Notes: generated by a model not told the origin, from the sequence alone. Shown: positions 45,277 through 54,501, numbered from the stretch's first letter. The stretch is 64,000 bases of DNA from Myxococcales bacterium (GCA_903642325.1 CAHJWM010000006.1:88725-152724); one strand, 5' to 3'. Made by a program: numbers and translations.

Positions 45277-46182
45277 TCAGGCGCGGGGATGGGAGCGGCG
45301 GTGCGCGTTCCGCACGTGATCCCCACTCACGTGGGTATAGATCTCGGTGGTGGCAATGCTGGCGTGGCCGAGCATGGTCTGCACGCTCCGCAAGTCCGCC
45401 CCACCTGTGAGCAGGTGAGTGGCAAACGAGTGGCGCAGTTGATGGGGGTAAACCCGTCCGCGAAGACCAATGCCGCGCGCATAGCTCCCGACGATTTTCC
45501 AAAAGCCTTGGCGCGTCAGCGCGCCGCCGCGCGGGGAGGGGAAGAGCACCGCGGGCACCACTTTATGCCCGCGCGCGCGTTCACCCCCGCAATCTCGGCC
45601 GGTCAGGTATGCCTGGACATGGTCGAGAGTGAGCTGCCCTAAAGGGACCAAGCGCCGCTTGCCGCCTTTACCAAACGCCGACACGATGCCGCGTTTCAAA
45701 TCCACGTCACCCGCGGTCAAGCCCACGATTTCACTCACCCGGAGCCCCGCGGCATAAGCCACGCTCAACATCGCGCGGTCTCGCAAACCGCGCACGGTGG
45801 TCGTGTCCGGCGCTTCGAGCAACCGTTGCACGTCCGCTTCACTCAGCGTGCGGGGCAGGCGGCGGCCAAAGCGCGGCCGAGCCGACAGCTCGGTCGGGTC
45901 GCTCGTTAGAGCGCCTTCGCGCAGCAGAAACTTCATCAGCCCGCGTACGGCCGACAAATGGCGAGCAGCACTGCGTGCGCCGAGCCCGTCCTTCGCCAGC
46001 TGGCCCAGCCAGCCACTCACCGTCCCGAGGTCAAGCGCCTCGGCTCGGTCGATCCCGGCGGCTTCGGCGAAGCCGGCCAATTTGTTCAGATCCCGGCCAT
46101 AAGCCTCGAGCGTGCGCGGTGAGAGGGCGCGCTCGACCCGCAGGTGATTCAAATAGGCTTCAATTAGGCCGTCCAGCGTCAC
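45277..46182 (-). CDS. xerD: tyrosine recombinase XerC/XerD
   Basis: A 301-residue site-specific recombinase. The N-terminal SAM-like core-binding domain is ~1-105 and the catalytic domain ~110-295, with all active-site residues: Arg148 (GLRVSEI), Lys172, His247-Arg250 (HQLRH), His273 (LGHASI) and Tyr282 (IYTHV). It has the XerD-type length and a KGGKRR beta-hairpin. XerC and XerD resolve chromosome dimers at dif; which of the two this is cannot be set. It lies 42 bp after trpC on the same strand, and nothing mobile surrounds it. Confidence 0.93.
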   Translation of the reverse strand: MTLDGLIEAYLNHLRVERALSPRTLEAYGRDLNKLAGFAEAAGIDRAEALDLGTVSGWLGQLAKDGLGARSAARHLSAVRGLMKFLLREGALTSDPTELSARPRFGRRLPRTLSEADVQRLLEAPDTTTVRGLRDRAMLSVAYAAGLRVSEIVGLTAGDVDLKRGIVSAFGKGGKRRLVPLGQLTLDHVQAYLTGRDCGGERARGHKVVPAVLFPSPRGGALTRQGFWKIVGSYARGIGLRGRVYPHQLRHSFATHLLTGGADLRSVQTMLGHASIATTEIYTHVSGDHVRNAHRRSHPRA

Positions 46183-46224
46183 GCGAGCAATGTAACGCGG
46201 TCCGATGGCGGACGCGAGTTTCGC

Positions 46225-47001
46225 TCAAACGCAGCGGGCGGCTTCGACCATCGAACGAAGGCGCGCCTCGGGCGCCGCCTCACGCATCAACGCCTCGCCG
46301 ATCAGGGCAGCGTCGGCGGGCGAGGCGGCCACTCGGCGCACGTCCTCGGCTCTCGAGATACCAGACAAGTGCACGCGCGTGACGGATTCCGGCAGCTCGC
46401 TCAACACGCGCTCTGCGCGCGACGTATCCATGTGCAGCGTATCCAAATCGCGCGCATTCACCCCCACCAGCGTCGCGCCTGCGTCGAGCGCGCGCGCAGA
46501 CTCCTCGTCGGTAACCACTTCCACGAGCGGCTCCAGAGCGCGCTCGCGCGCTCCGCGCGTAAGCGCGAGCAGGCGTGCAGCGCTCAAGCAACGCACGATC
46601 AATAGCACCGCGTCCGCGCCGTACGCCGCCGCCGCGTCCAGCTGGCACTCGTCGATGACGAACTCTTTGCACAAGAGCGGCAAGCCCACGGCCGCGCGAG
46701 CCTCGCCTAGGTGCTCGAAGGAGCCGTCGAAGAAGCTGGCATCGCACAGCACACTGATCATGTTGGCACCCGCGCGCTGATAGGCCGCTGCGCGCTCACT
46801 CACCGACAGCGCGGTCGACAATGGGCCCGCCGATGGCGAGCGAAACTTGATCTCGCCGATCAGCTGCAAGGCGCCCTGCTTGCGGTGCAGAGAAAACGAG
46901 CGCGACGCAGGCGGCGCCGGCAGCTTTCGCGCCCGAAGGCTTGCCAGCTCCTCGCGTTTTTTGCCCAAAATCCGAGCCAGAAAGCCGTCGGGGTCGTTCA
47001 C
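46225..47001 (-). CDS. trpC: indole-3-glycerol phosphate synthase
   Basis: A 258-residue (beta-alpha)8 enzyme of tryptophan synthesis. Motifs: LIGEIKFRSPSAGPL, ISVLCDASFFDGSFEHL, LCKEFVIDECQ with the catalytic Lys, LEPLVEVVTDEE and VGVNARDLDTL. It is monofunctional with no PRA isomerase fused. GTG start, overlapping trpD by 4 nt, so it is third in trpGDC. Confidence 0.96.
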   Translation of the reverse strand: MNDPDGFLARILGKKREELASLRARKLPAPPASRSFSLHRKQGALQLIGEIKFRSPSAGPLSTALSVSERAAAYQRAGANMISVLCDASFFDGSFEHLGEARAAVGLPLLCKEFVIDECQLDAAAAYGADAVLLIVRCLSAARLLALTRGARERALEPLVEVVTDEESARALDAGATLVGVNARDLDTLHMDTSRAERVLSELPESVTRVHLSGISRAEDVRRVAASPADAALIGEALMREAAPEARLRSMVEAARCV

Positions 47002-48056
47002 CGCGCGTCCGCCCCCGGCTCTCGTCGACGCGCGGCGGCGGCGCGGCGTAGGCGCGCGAGCGACTCGCTCGCAGCTCCCGATTCGATCGCCGCGCGCGCT
47101 CGTTCCGTCGCGGCTTTGGGCTCCAGGCCGAGCGCCACCACCAGCCCGGCCGCGGCATTGAGCAAGATGGCGTCGCGGGCCGGGTGCGGCTCATTGCGCA
47201 AAATAGCCTCCAGGATCCGCGCGTTGTGCGCCGGCTCACCGCCCGCGATCGCGCCCTCCGCACTGCGCGGTAACCCAAAATCCTCGGGCGCCAGCTGGAG
47301 CTCGCGCACGCGCCCGGCGCTCACCTCACTGATCCGCGTCGGCGCAAAGGGGCTCATCTCGTCGAGCCCGTCCTCGCTCCGCACGACCCAAGCGCGTGTG
47401 CTGCCGAGCTCGAGCAACGCGCTGGCAAGCACGGGCCGCACCGCGTCGTCGAAGGCGCCCACCAACTGATGCGTGGCGCCAGCGGGGTTGGCGAGCGGCC
47501 CGAGCGCATTGAACAGCGTCCGCACGCCCAGCTCGCGTCGGACGGGCATCACGTGACGCATCGCCGGGTGGTGTACCTGCGCGAACAAAAATGCAATGCG
47601 GGCTTCCGCCAAAACCTCGCTTTGGCGCGCGCCCGGCACGTCCAGCGCAATGCCCATGGCCTCCAGCACGTCGGCGCTGCCGGCGCGGCTGGTCGCGGCC
47701 CGATTGCCGTGCTTTGCAACCGGCACGCCCGCGGCCGAGGCGACCAGCGCGGCGCCCGTCGATAAATTGAGCGTACCTGCGAGATCACCGCCCGTGCCGC
47801 AGGTGTCGAGCAGCACCGCGTAGTCGTGAGGCACCGCGATCATCACTGCGCGCATGGCGCGCGCGGCCGCGGCGATTACCGACCCGGTCTCGCTACCCGT
47901 GAGGCGGAGCGCGATCAAAAATCCGGAGACGGCGGCCGGCGTCCACGCCCCCGCGAAAATCGCGTCGAATACCCGTCGCACGGTCGGCCCAGAAAGGCCG
48001 GTCGGGGCGGTTAGCTCCGCGAACACGTCGCTGAATTTGGGGATCTCCTCGCTCAC
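46998..48056 (-). CDS. trpD: anthranilate phosphoribosyltransferase
   Basis: A 352-residue enzyme joining anthranilate to PRPP. Motifs: DTCGTGGD (84-91), LNLSTGAALVASA, KHGNRAATSRAGSADVLEA (from residue 115) and FLFAQVHHPAMRHVMPVRRELGVRTLFN. The start is the GTG at 48056, overlapping the trpG stop as GTGA; a longer frame upstream is the shadow of trpG. Confidence 0.97.
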   Translation of the reverse strand: MSEEIPKFSDVFAELTAPTGLSGPTVRRVFDAIFAGAWTPAAVSGFLIALRLTGSETGSVIAAAARAMRAVMIAVPHDYAVLLDTCGTGGDLAGTLNLSTGAALVASAAGVPVAKHGNRAATSRAGSADVLEAMGIALDVPGARQSEVLAEARIAFLFAQVHHPAMRHVMPVRRELGVRTLFNALGPLANPAGATHQLVGAFDDAVRPVLASALLELGSTRAWVVRSEDGLDEMSPFAPTRISEVSAGRVRELQLAPEDFGLPRSAEGAIAGGEPAHNARILEAILRNEPHPARDAILLNAAAGLVVALGLEPKAATERARAAIESGAASESLARLRRAAAARRREPGADAR

Positions 48057-48628
48057 AGCGACCCAAGCCAGTTTTCGATCAGACGCAGGCCATGGTCGGT
48101 CAAAATGGATTCCGGGTGAAATTGCACGCCCTCCACCGCCAGAGTGCGATGGCGCAGGCCCATGATTTCGCCCTTCTTCGTCCGTGCGCTGATTTCCAGC
48201 ACATCGGGCAGCCCGGCCTCTTCTACGATCAGAGAGTGGTAGCGGGTAGCTTCGAAGGGGGAGGGAAGGCCGTTGAAAATGCTGCGCCCGTCGTGCTCGA
48301 TGCCGGATGTTTTGCCGTGCATGAGCTCGGGCGCTCGCACCACCTTGCCGCCGAAGGCTTGTCCAATGGCTTGATGCCCCAAGCACACGCCGAAGATGGG
48401 CACCTCCCCTGCCAGCTGTTCGATGACCGACAGCGTGACGCCGGCCTGGTCGGGATTGCCTGGGCCGGGAGAAAGCAATACGCCCGCCGGATGGGCCGCG
48501 CGGATGTCGGCGACGGTCACACGGTCGTTCAACCGCACGTCGCACGCGCCGCCGAGCGTCTCCACGTATTGCACTAGGTTGTACGTGAACGAGTCGTAGT
48601 TATCGACCACCACGACGCGCTTTTTCAC
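48053..48628 (-). CDS. trpG: anthranilate synthase glutamine amidotransferase component
   Basis: A 191-residue class I glutaminase. Catalytic Cys82 is in GVCLGHQ, and His171 and Glu173 are in FHPES. The opening VVVVDNYDSFTYNLVQY is typical. The start is the GTG of MKKRVVVVDN; the frame continues upstream without family-like sequence. It supplies ammonia to TrpE (and possibly PabB, since such subunits can be shared). trpE is not in the window; the unit is trpG-trpD-trpC. Confidence 0.96.
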   Translation of the reverse strand: MKKRVVVVDNYDSFTYNLVQYVETLGGACDVRLNDRVTVADIRAAHPAGVLLSPGPGNPDQAGVTLSVIEQLAGEVPIFGVCLGHQAIGQAFGGKVVRAPELMHGKTSGIEHDGRSIFNGLPSPFEATRYHSLIVEEAGLPDVLEISARTKKGEIMGLRHRTLAVEGVQFHPESILTDHGLRLIENWLGSL

Positions 48629-48938
48629 GCCCCGAAGCGTTGCACCCGCGCTCTCTTCGGTCAATGGCCGCCCCGAGCACTCGGCAACGCGCTCGAGCGC
48701 GGCGCCAATGCGGGAGCCTCCAGCTGCGGCAACGTGAGCAAGCGCGCTTCGCTCGAGGGGTTTGGGCGATCGCGGAAACGCGCTGGGGAGACGCGGGCGT
48801 GAAGCGAGCCTGTGCAGCCCTAGCGTATTTGAAGCTTGCCGATATTGAGGCGGGCCGCTACTGTCCCGCCCGGTCGCCAGCCGGGCGAGTCGCGCTTTTC
48901 CGCGTATTTCTCGCATTCCCGGGTAGTGACGAGCTCCG
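48629..48938. other. 310-bp divergent region between trpG and an unknown gene
   Basis: No convincing frame exists here; both flanking genes diverge, so both promoters should be inside. I looked for a trp leader peptide with tandem Trp codons on the minus strand and found none, and saw no obvious terminator/antiterminator pair. Regulation of trpGDC is therefore not explained by classic attenuation. Confidence 0.5.
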
Positions 48939-50114
48939 ATGGAAGATAAGAAGCCCAAGATCGACCTGAAGTCGCGCCTCGGAAAAAAAACCGTCAGCTC
49001 AGGAGCGGCCGGTTCGATCCCCCCTCCAGTCGGCATCCCGAGCGCTCCTAACCTGTCGCGGCCTTCGGTCCCGGCCACGGTTGCGCCGACCCCCAGCCGT
49101 GTCCCGGCGCCGCCGTTCGCATCGGCCCCGCAAGCGTCCATGCCCCGCATCGACGCTTCGAGCCCCTACGTGGCGTCCAATCCCTACGCTGTGCTCGAGC
49201 CGCCCGCGGCGGCGGTTCGCGCTCAACCTCAAACCATCACGCTCGAGCTGAGCGATGAGTTCGTGCAGGCGCAAAAGTCGGGCCGCACGAAGGTTCTGGT
49301 CGCCTGCGTGGCTACGGCCGCGCTCGGCGCGGGCCTCGGCTTTGCTGGCGGGGGCATCAGCGAACGCAACAAGGCCGCTGACGCGGCCGTCAGCGGCGCC
49401 GCCGAGCTGACCACCAAAGTCGACGAGTCGACGAAAAAAGCAAATGAGCTGGCAGACGTCCTGAAGTCGGCCAGAGACAAGCTCGGAAAGAACACATTTC
49501 CAGACGACGAGGTTTCCAAGCTCGGCGGCATCAACCTGCCGTTCAGCGCTGCAGATCTGAGCGGTAAGGGCATCGGCCGCTTCAATCCTGCCGTGCTGTC
49601 CATGCTGATCGACTTTTCGACCTTGGTCGACAAGGTCAACGATCAGAAGGAGAAGCTACAGAACGTGCTCACCGGCAACAAGAAGGGCGTGCAGGAGTTC
49701 TTGGATCAAACCAGCAAACCGCAGGTGCGATGGTCGGTGGTGCTCGGCAATGGCCCCGGCGGACCGTGGGCCACCATGCAGCCCGTGCCTACCCCGTTCC
49801 TGGCCAAGCCGGAGGGAGACAAGGCCAAGTGGCCCGACGATCTCCACATCCCCGTCGGCGACAAGCAAGCGGTGCTGAAGCGCTATAACAGCGGCAACCC
49901 GGTGAGTGAGGACGGCTTGTTCGTGCCCGTCGACCCTGCTTCGCAAAGCGCCGTGTGTCCGTCGGACGTTCTGTTCAAGCTGCGCCGCGAGCTCGGTGAC
50001 CTCGAAGAAGTCTTGCGCGGCAATCAGACGCCGGGCGAGGAAAAGACCGGCCTGCTCGAGTCGGGCCAAAAGCTGACGCAAAAACTCAAGCAAATCGGCG
50101 CGGCCACGCCCTGA
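48939..50114 (+). CDS. single-pass membrane protein of unknown function
   Basis: A 391-residue protein. Residues 1-100 are Pro/Ala/Ser-rich and probably disordered. One transmembrane helix lies at ~117-138 (TKVLVACVATAALGAGLGFA). Residues ~140-200 are a Lys/Ala/Glu-rich helix (TKKANELADVLKSARDKLG), followed by a globular part with FNPAVLSMLIDFSTLVDKVNDQKEKLQ and WSVVLGNGPGGPWATMQPV. No family is recognised. The orientation suggests a cytoplasmic N-terminus and periplasmic C-terminal domain. It ends 6 bp from the convergent CBS-domain gene. Confidence 0.8.
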   Translation: MEDKKPKIDLKSRLGKKTVSSGAAGSIPPPVGIPSAPNLSRPSVPATVAPTPSRVPAPPFASAPQASMPRIDASSPYVASNPYAVLEPPAAAVRAQPQTITLELSDEFVQAQKSGRTKVLVACVATAALGAGLGFAGGGISERNKAADAAVSGAAELTTKVDESTKKANELADVLKSARDKLGKNTFPDDEVSKLGGINLPFSAADLSGKGIGRFNPAVLSMLIDFSTLVDKVNDQKEKLQNVLTGNKKGVQEFLDQTSKPQVRWSVVLGNGPGGPWATMQPVPTPFLAKPEGDKAKWPDDLHIPVGDKQAVLKRYNSGNPVSEDGLFVPVDPASQSAVCPSDVLFKLRRELGDLEEVLRGNQTPGEEKTGLLESGQKLTQKLKQIGAATP

Positions 50115-50120
50115 GTAGTC

Positions 50121-51437
50121 CTAGGCCGCCGTGACCCGGGACGAAGCGCGCGGCTGGAGGACTTCGGGCGGCGTGACGCGCGTGATCTCGACCTTCACCA
50201 CCCGCCGTTCGTCGGCTTCACGCACGACGAAATCCAAGCCAAAGGCGCGCAGCGTGGCTCCCGGTTCGGGTACACGCCCGAGCTCGGCGACCACGAAGCC
50301 GGCGAGCGTGTGGTAGTCGCCATCTTCCGGAAGCTCGGCGCCCAGGTAGCGACTCAGGTCGGCGATTGAAACGCTGGCGTCGACCATCAGCTTGCCCCCG
50401 CCCACGTCCTGAATCGGAGCTTCCTCCACGTCGTGCTCGTCGCGGATGTCGCCCACGATTTCCTCGAGCAAATCCTCGAGCGTGATGATCCCGCTGAAGC
50501 CGCCGAACTCGTCGATGACGACGGCCATGTGGTGGCGGCGCGAGCGCATGTCTTTGAGCACGCTGGTGGCGAGCTGGCTCTCGGGCACGAACACCACCGG
50601 CTGGCGAAGCAACGACTCGATGCGCACGTCCAACGGCTTACCGAGGGACGCATGCCGGAGCAGATCCTTCGCGTGCAGAATGCCGACGACGTTGTCGATT
50701 GTTTCCTTGTAAATCGGATAGCGAGAGTGCTCGCTTTCGACAATCAGGCGCAATAACCCATCAATGGGCGTGCTCAAGTCGAACGCCGTCACTTGGGGTC
50801 GCGGAATCATCAGCTCACCCGCGGTCGCGTCGCCGAAATCGAGCACGTTGCGGATCATCTCCGACTGGTCGTGACCGAGCGACCCGTTGAGCTCACCTTC
50901 GTTGACGATCAGCTCGACCTCCGTTTCCGTGACCCCTGGGGCCGGCGCCGCCGGCGGGCTTGCCCAGCCGCCTACGACGCGCCCCGCCCACGCGATGGGT
51001 GCGGCGATCGGCGCCGCCAACCACTCGAGCGGTCGGAGCACCTGTAACAGGAGTGGCGCTGCGGTATCGGCACTACGCGCCACCAGGCCGCGCGCTATCT
51101 CACTGGGCAGCGCGTAAGCGAACAGGGCGATGGTCGCGGCAATGACCGGTAGCCAGGCGCCCAGCCACAAGGGAAGCAAGCGACCCACGAGCAACGCGCT
51201 CACCGCAATGCCGATGGTGCGGATGACTAGCCAGCGCGCCTCTATCACCGGCCCCGACTCGAGGTAGCGATCGAGTGCGCGCTGCGCGCCGCCTTTCAGC
51301 GTGTCACGCAGGGCCGCGCGGCGCGCGGCAGACAGGGTCGTGATGGCCCAGCTCGCTGCGGCTGAAACGGCCGCGAAGGCGGCGGGCAGCGAAGCGATGA
51401 GCAGCGGAACGATTCGTAATGGTGGGGCTGGATCCAA
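50121..51437 (-). CDS. CNNM/CorC-type CBS-domain membrane protein (HlyC/CorC family)
   Basis: A 438-residue membrane protein. Hydrophobic helices lie at ~8-35 and ~65-112 with another near ~128-160 (the CNNM/DUF21 region, atypically short and Ala-rich). Two CBS domains at ~200-325 (ELMIPRPQVTAFDLS, VVGILHAKDLLR, HHMAVVIDEFGGFSGIITLEDLLEEIVGDI) and a CorC_HlyC domain at ~340-425 (DYHTLAGFVVAELGRVPEPG) complete the order. Such proteins are linked to Mg/Co transport. The start is a TTG; no better start is in frame. Confidence 0.9.
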   Translation of the reverse strand: MDPAPPLRIVPLLIASLPAAFAAVSAAASWAITTLSAARRAALRDTLKGGAQRALDRYLESGPVIEARWLVIRTIGIAVSALLVGRLLPLWLGAWLPVIAATIALFAYALPSEIARGLVARSADTAAPLLLQVLRPLEWLAAPIAAPIAWAGRVVGGWASPPAAPAPGVTETEVELIVNEGELNGSLGHDQSEMIRNVLDFGDATAGELMIPRPQVTAFDLSTPIDGLLRLIVESEHSRYPIYKETIDNVVGILHAKDLLRHASLGKPLDVRIESLLRQPVVFVPESQLATSVLKDMRSRRHHMAVVIDEFGGFSGIITLEDLLEEIVGDIRDEHDVEEAPIQDVGGGKLMVDASVSIADLSRYLGAELPEDGDYHTLAGFVVAELGRVPEPGATLRAFGLDFVVREADERRVVKVEITRVTPPEVLQPRASSRVTAA

Positions 51438-51533
51438 GGTCGTGGGATGCGTTTCGCACCCGCCTCCTAGCTATCACTTAGCGGAGCCTCCCCGGTCTAC
51501 GCAACCCGCGGGCTTTTCGACCGACTCACAAAC

Positions 51534-52160
51534 ATGGTCGAAGTCAGCCCGGTGAGGGGTGGGGATCCGGCCCCAAAGCCGGTTAGCCGCACCTTCCAGG
51601 ATAACACAACGAAATTGAGAGCTTCGGCCGCCTTCGCGCAAGTGCTGATCAGGCCAAAATTGGCTCCGCATGCGGCCGGAAAGCCGGTGCCCGCGCGCGG
51701 TGCAGGGCCAAGCCCACAAATGGCTCCGTCTGAGCCTGCCGCGCAGCACAAAACGCACGGCCGTCGCGGGCACGAGCTTGCTCCGGAGCCTGATTTAGAC
51801 AGCCGCCAGGCGCCGCTCGATCCGCTCTGGTGTCAGATGGCGCTGCACCCCGGCTGCACGGCGCCGGTGATGCAGGCCGCTCCGCCCGCGGCACTGTCCC
51901 TGCGCGATGATATCCAAAATTTGTTGACCGGTCTTGCTCGTCGAGTGGCCTGGGGCGGGGACCGCCGCCGAGGCTCAGCGCGCATCGAGCTTGCCGAAGG
52001 CGCGCTTGCCGGCGCGACGCTGATCGTCCACACGGAGCACCGCTCAGTCCGCGTGGAAATCGAGCTACCCGGCGGCGCTCCGGCGACCCAAGACCTGCAG
52101 CAACGGATCTTGGAGCGGCTCCAGGGTCGCGGGTTCGTGGCCAGCGTGCGCATTGTATAG
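51534..52160 (+). CDS. protein with FliK/HpaP-like C-terminal domain
   Basis: A 208-residue protein. The first ~115 residues are Pro/Ala-rich and low complexity. The last ~90 (ARIELAEGALAGATLIVHTE, then VRVEIELPGG and LQQRILERLQGRGFVASVRI) resemble the C-terminal substrate-specificity domain of FliK/YscP and the HpaP proteins of type III secretion, where a disordered ruler precedes a small beta-rich domain. No other flagellar or type III secretion gene is in the window, so the role is uncertain and the family call tentative. Confidence 0.45.
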   Translation: MVEVSPVRGGDPAPKPVSRTFQDNTTKLRASAAFAQVLIRPKLAPHAAGKPVPARGAGPSPQMAPSEPAAQHKTHGRRGHELAPEPDLDSRQAPLDPLWCQMALHPGCTAPVMQAAPPAALSLRDDIQNLLTGLARRVAWGGDRRRGSARIELAEGALAGATLIVHTEHRSVRVEIELPGGAPATQDLQQRILERLQGRGFVASVRIV

Positions 52161-52177
52161 CGCACCCGCGAAGCTCA

Positions 52178-53098
52178 CTACGCGCCTTTGCCGAGGATGC
52201 CGCGCACCACACGGAAGTCTCCGGCGTCTCGTTCGTGCCCGAGCGCAACCAATTGACCGCCGATCGTGAACCACCCGCACGTGTCCAAGATCGATGCTTG
52301 AGCCAAGCGTAAGAAATCGCTCGCAGCGAGCCGTTGTCCGAGACGCGCGCGGCGCTCACCAGTGTCCGCAAGTACGGCCGCGGGCAAGGCGCGGCGGGCG
52401 GCTTCGGCGGTCGACAGCAGCGGCGTGTCCGGGCTGGCGGGCCAAGCGTAGGCATCGCTCAGGACGAACCCGCCGCTTGCGATGCGGCGTAGTTGGCAGA
52501 GGTGCGCGGGGAGACCCAACGTTGCGCCGATGTCCCGAGCCAAGGCCCGTACGTAATAACCCTTCGATGCCTCCACCTCGACAGTAAGCCGTTGCTCGCC
52601 GCTCGAGATTAGCTGTAGCTCGCTCACCTGCACCGAGCGCGGGGTCAGGACGGGCACGTGACCGGCGCGCGCGATGGCATACGCACGGACCCCATCGACC
52701 TTGATCGCGCTGACGGCAGGCGGCACTTGCTCGAGCCGGGCTCGCTCTAAGTCGAGAGCGTGCGCCACGGCCGAGTCCGCGAGCTGCTCGGGCAGCACCG
52801 CGCTTTCTTCGGTGGTCTGCCCATCGGCGTCCAGCGAGTCGGTGGCGCGCCCAAATGCGATCGTGGCGCGATAGCGCTTGCGGTCGCGGGTCAAAAACCC
52901 GGAGAGTTTCGTGGCCTCGCCGAAGAGCAACAGCAGTACCCCGGTGGCCATCGGGTCGAGTGTTCCGGCATGCCCGACGGCGCGGGTAGAGAAGATGCGA
53001 CGTGCTTGAGCCACGACATCGTGGCTGGTCGCCCCGCCGGGCTTATCGACGACCAGCACCCCGTCGGGCTCGAGCTCGGGCTCGGTCGTTAAAACCAA
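52178..53098 (-). CDS. truB: tRNA pseudouridine-55 synthase
   Basis: A 306-residue enzyme that converts U55 in the T-loop of tRNAs. VLVVDKPGGATSHDVV and GHAGTLDPMATGVL (catalytic Asp48) mark the family, followed by KRYRATIAFGRATDSLDADG and the AIKVDGVRAYAIAR block. The start is taken as TTG at 53098, overlapping the acyltransferase stop by 10 bp; a GTG 13 codons on is a credible alternative. It is not in the usual rbfA-truB-rpsO context; a PUA-like C-terminus seems present. Confidence 0.93.
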   Translation of the reverse strand: MVLTTEPELEPDGVLVVDKPGGATSHDVVAQARRIFSTRAVGHAGTLDPMATGVLLLLFGEATKLSGFLTRDRKRYRATIAFGRATDSLDADGQTTEESAVLPEQLADSAVAHALDLERARLEQVPPAVSAIKVDGVRAYAIARAGHVPVLTPRSVQVSELQLISSGEQRLTVEVEASKGYYVRALARDIGATLGLPAHLCQLRRIASGGFVLSDAYAWPASPDTPLLSTAEAARRALPAAVLADTGERRARLGQRLAASDFLRLAQASILDTCGWFTIGGQLVALGHERDAGDFRVVRGILGKGA

Positions 53099-54501
53099 AC
53101 GCTGCGGCGCTCGCGGAGACCGCTGTCGAGCATGGCTTGAATGGCGCTCCGCACGCGCTCCGAAAGCCGCCCGACCAAGACGTGGTCGTCGGCGGCCTCG
53201 GGCCCATAGCTGTCCAAGTGGATGGGCTCGCCGAAACGCATTCGCCACTTCGCGGGTGCGGGCAGCAGACCCAGCGGCCCGAGCCAGGGAAATGTCGGCG
53301 TAATTGGGAAATACGGCAACCCCACGAGCTCCGTCAGGCCTTCCAAACGATAGAGTAGGGGGCTCGATTCCTCCGCCCCGATGATGGCGCAGGGCACGAT
53401 TGGCGCGCGCATGCGCAGGCACAAGCGAATGTAGCCGCCGCGGCCGAAACGTTGCAGGTGATAGCGCTCGCGGAATAGCTTTTTGATGCCGTGTACGCCC
53501 TCAGGAAAAACTGCCACCAGGCTTTCCTTCTCCAAGAGGCGTTCAGCGTTTTCCGGGCACGCTCGCACGGCGCCGACGCGGTTCATGAACACGCCGGCGA
53601 AGGGCAAATAGTATACGAAGTCTTCCGCCAACCAACGCAGATCCCGTTTCTGCTTGTGCTCGATGCGTAATGCGGCGCGGAGCATCGGCCCGTCTAAAGG
53701 AAGCGCGCCGGAGTGATTGGCGACCACGATGCAGCGGCCCTCGGCCGGCACATTATCGACGCCCTCGACGGAGTTTCGAAAATACGCTTTGTACAAGAAC
53801 TCGACGGCTGGCTGCACGCGCCGTTCGAACGCAGGGTCGAGCCCAAAATCATCGAAGTCATCGGCGCGACTGCGCAGCGCCGCACGGCCCCACTTGCGCG
53901 CTACGAAGTCCTCGCTCGGCGCGGTCGCAACCAGCTCGTCGGGCGGAGCCGAGCTCTTGGCCAGTAATGCGGGGCGGCGCTCGGAGCTTGGCTCAGCGGG
54001 CGCGTCGTCTTCGGGCTCCGAACCGAGATCACGTTGCCTGATCAGCCCATCGAGGCGCGCTTCGAGGGCCCGGATTTGCGCTTGTACATCTCCGGTGCTG
54101 CGCTCGTCGGGGATTGGCGGGGTGGTCTCGAAGGCCTCGCCGTATTGCGTGGTCGGGGGCACGACGCGGGCTCCGATGCCGAGCTCGAACGCTTCCTCCG
54201 AGTCCACGTCGGTATCGCCGAGGCCGGCTTCGGCCACGGCCGCGAGCTCGTCCAAGGCGGGCTCCTGAACGGGGGCGGCGGGCTGCACGTTGTGACGGGC
54301 CTCCGCCCGCGAAGCTGCCGGCTCGCGGTCGCGACCCGTGCGCCGTGCCTTGCGCTTTTTATCGGTTGGCGTTTTGCCAGCGTCGGCGCGAGGCGTAGCG
54401 CGCCGCGCTGCGTCGCGTGGCACGACCTTCGCGGCCGCGCGGGGCCGCGCGGGTTCCGAGTTGCTCGCGTCGCGCTTGCGACTCTTGTCCTTTCGTTTCA
54501 C
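53089..54501 (-). CDS. PlsC-family acyltransferase with long disordered N-terminus
   Basis: A 470-residue protein. Residues 1-~225 are Lys/Arg/Ala-rich then acidic, with a predicted helix around AQIRALEARLDGLIRQ (141-156), and look disordered. Residues ~230-470 are an acyltransferase with VANHSGALPLDG (His263, Asp270) and FPEGVHGIKKLFRERYHLQRFGRGG. The NHSG..PLD form of the motif marks a group whose substrates are not settled. It has a GTG start overlapping the epimerase gene as GTGA. A similar epimerase-acyltransferase pair exists in mycobacteria as I recall it (galE2-Rv0502), which would imply a conserved envelope-lipid role. Confidence 0.82.
   Translation of the reverse strand: MKRKDKSRKRDASNSEPARPRAAAKVVPRDAARRATPRADAGKTPTDKKRKARRTGRDREPAASRAEARHNVQPAAPVQEPALDELAAVAEAGLGDTDVDSEEAFELGIGARVVPPTTQYGEAFETTPPIPDERSTGDVQAQIRALEARLDGLIRQRDLGSEPEDDAPAEPSSERRPALLAKSSAPPDELVATAPSEDFVARKWGRAALRSRADDFDDFGLDPAFERRVQPAVEFLYKAYFRNSVEGVDNVPAEGRCIVVANHSGALPLDGPMLRAALRIEHKQKRDLRWLAEDFVYYLPFAGVFMNRVGAVRACPENAERLLEKESLVAVFPEGVHGIKKLFRERYHLQRFGRGGYIRLCLRMRAPIVPCAIIGAEESSPLLYRLEGLTELVGLPYFPITPTFPWLGPLGLLPAPAKWRMRFGEPIHLDSYGPEAADDHVLVGRLSERVRSAIQAMLDSGLRERRSVWF

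Noticed and set aside
45277..46182. Xer-type recombinase considered as integrase of a mobile element
   Set aside because: Its length and motifs fit housekeeping XerC/D; no tRNA, direct repeats, cargo or phage genes flank it.
48629..49150. N-terminal extension of trpG across the divergent region
   Set aside because: It would run through the neighbouring plus-strand gene, and TrpG family sequence begins only at the GTG at 48628.
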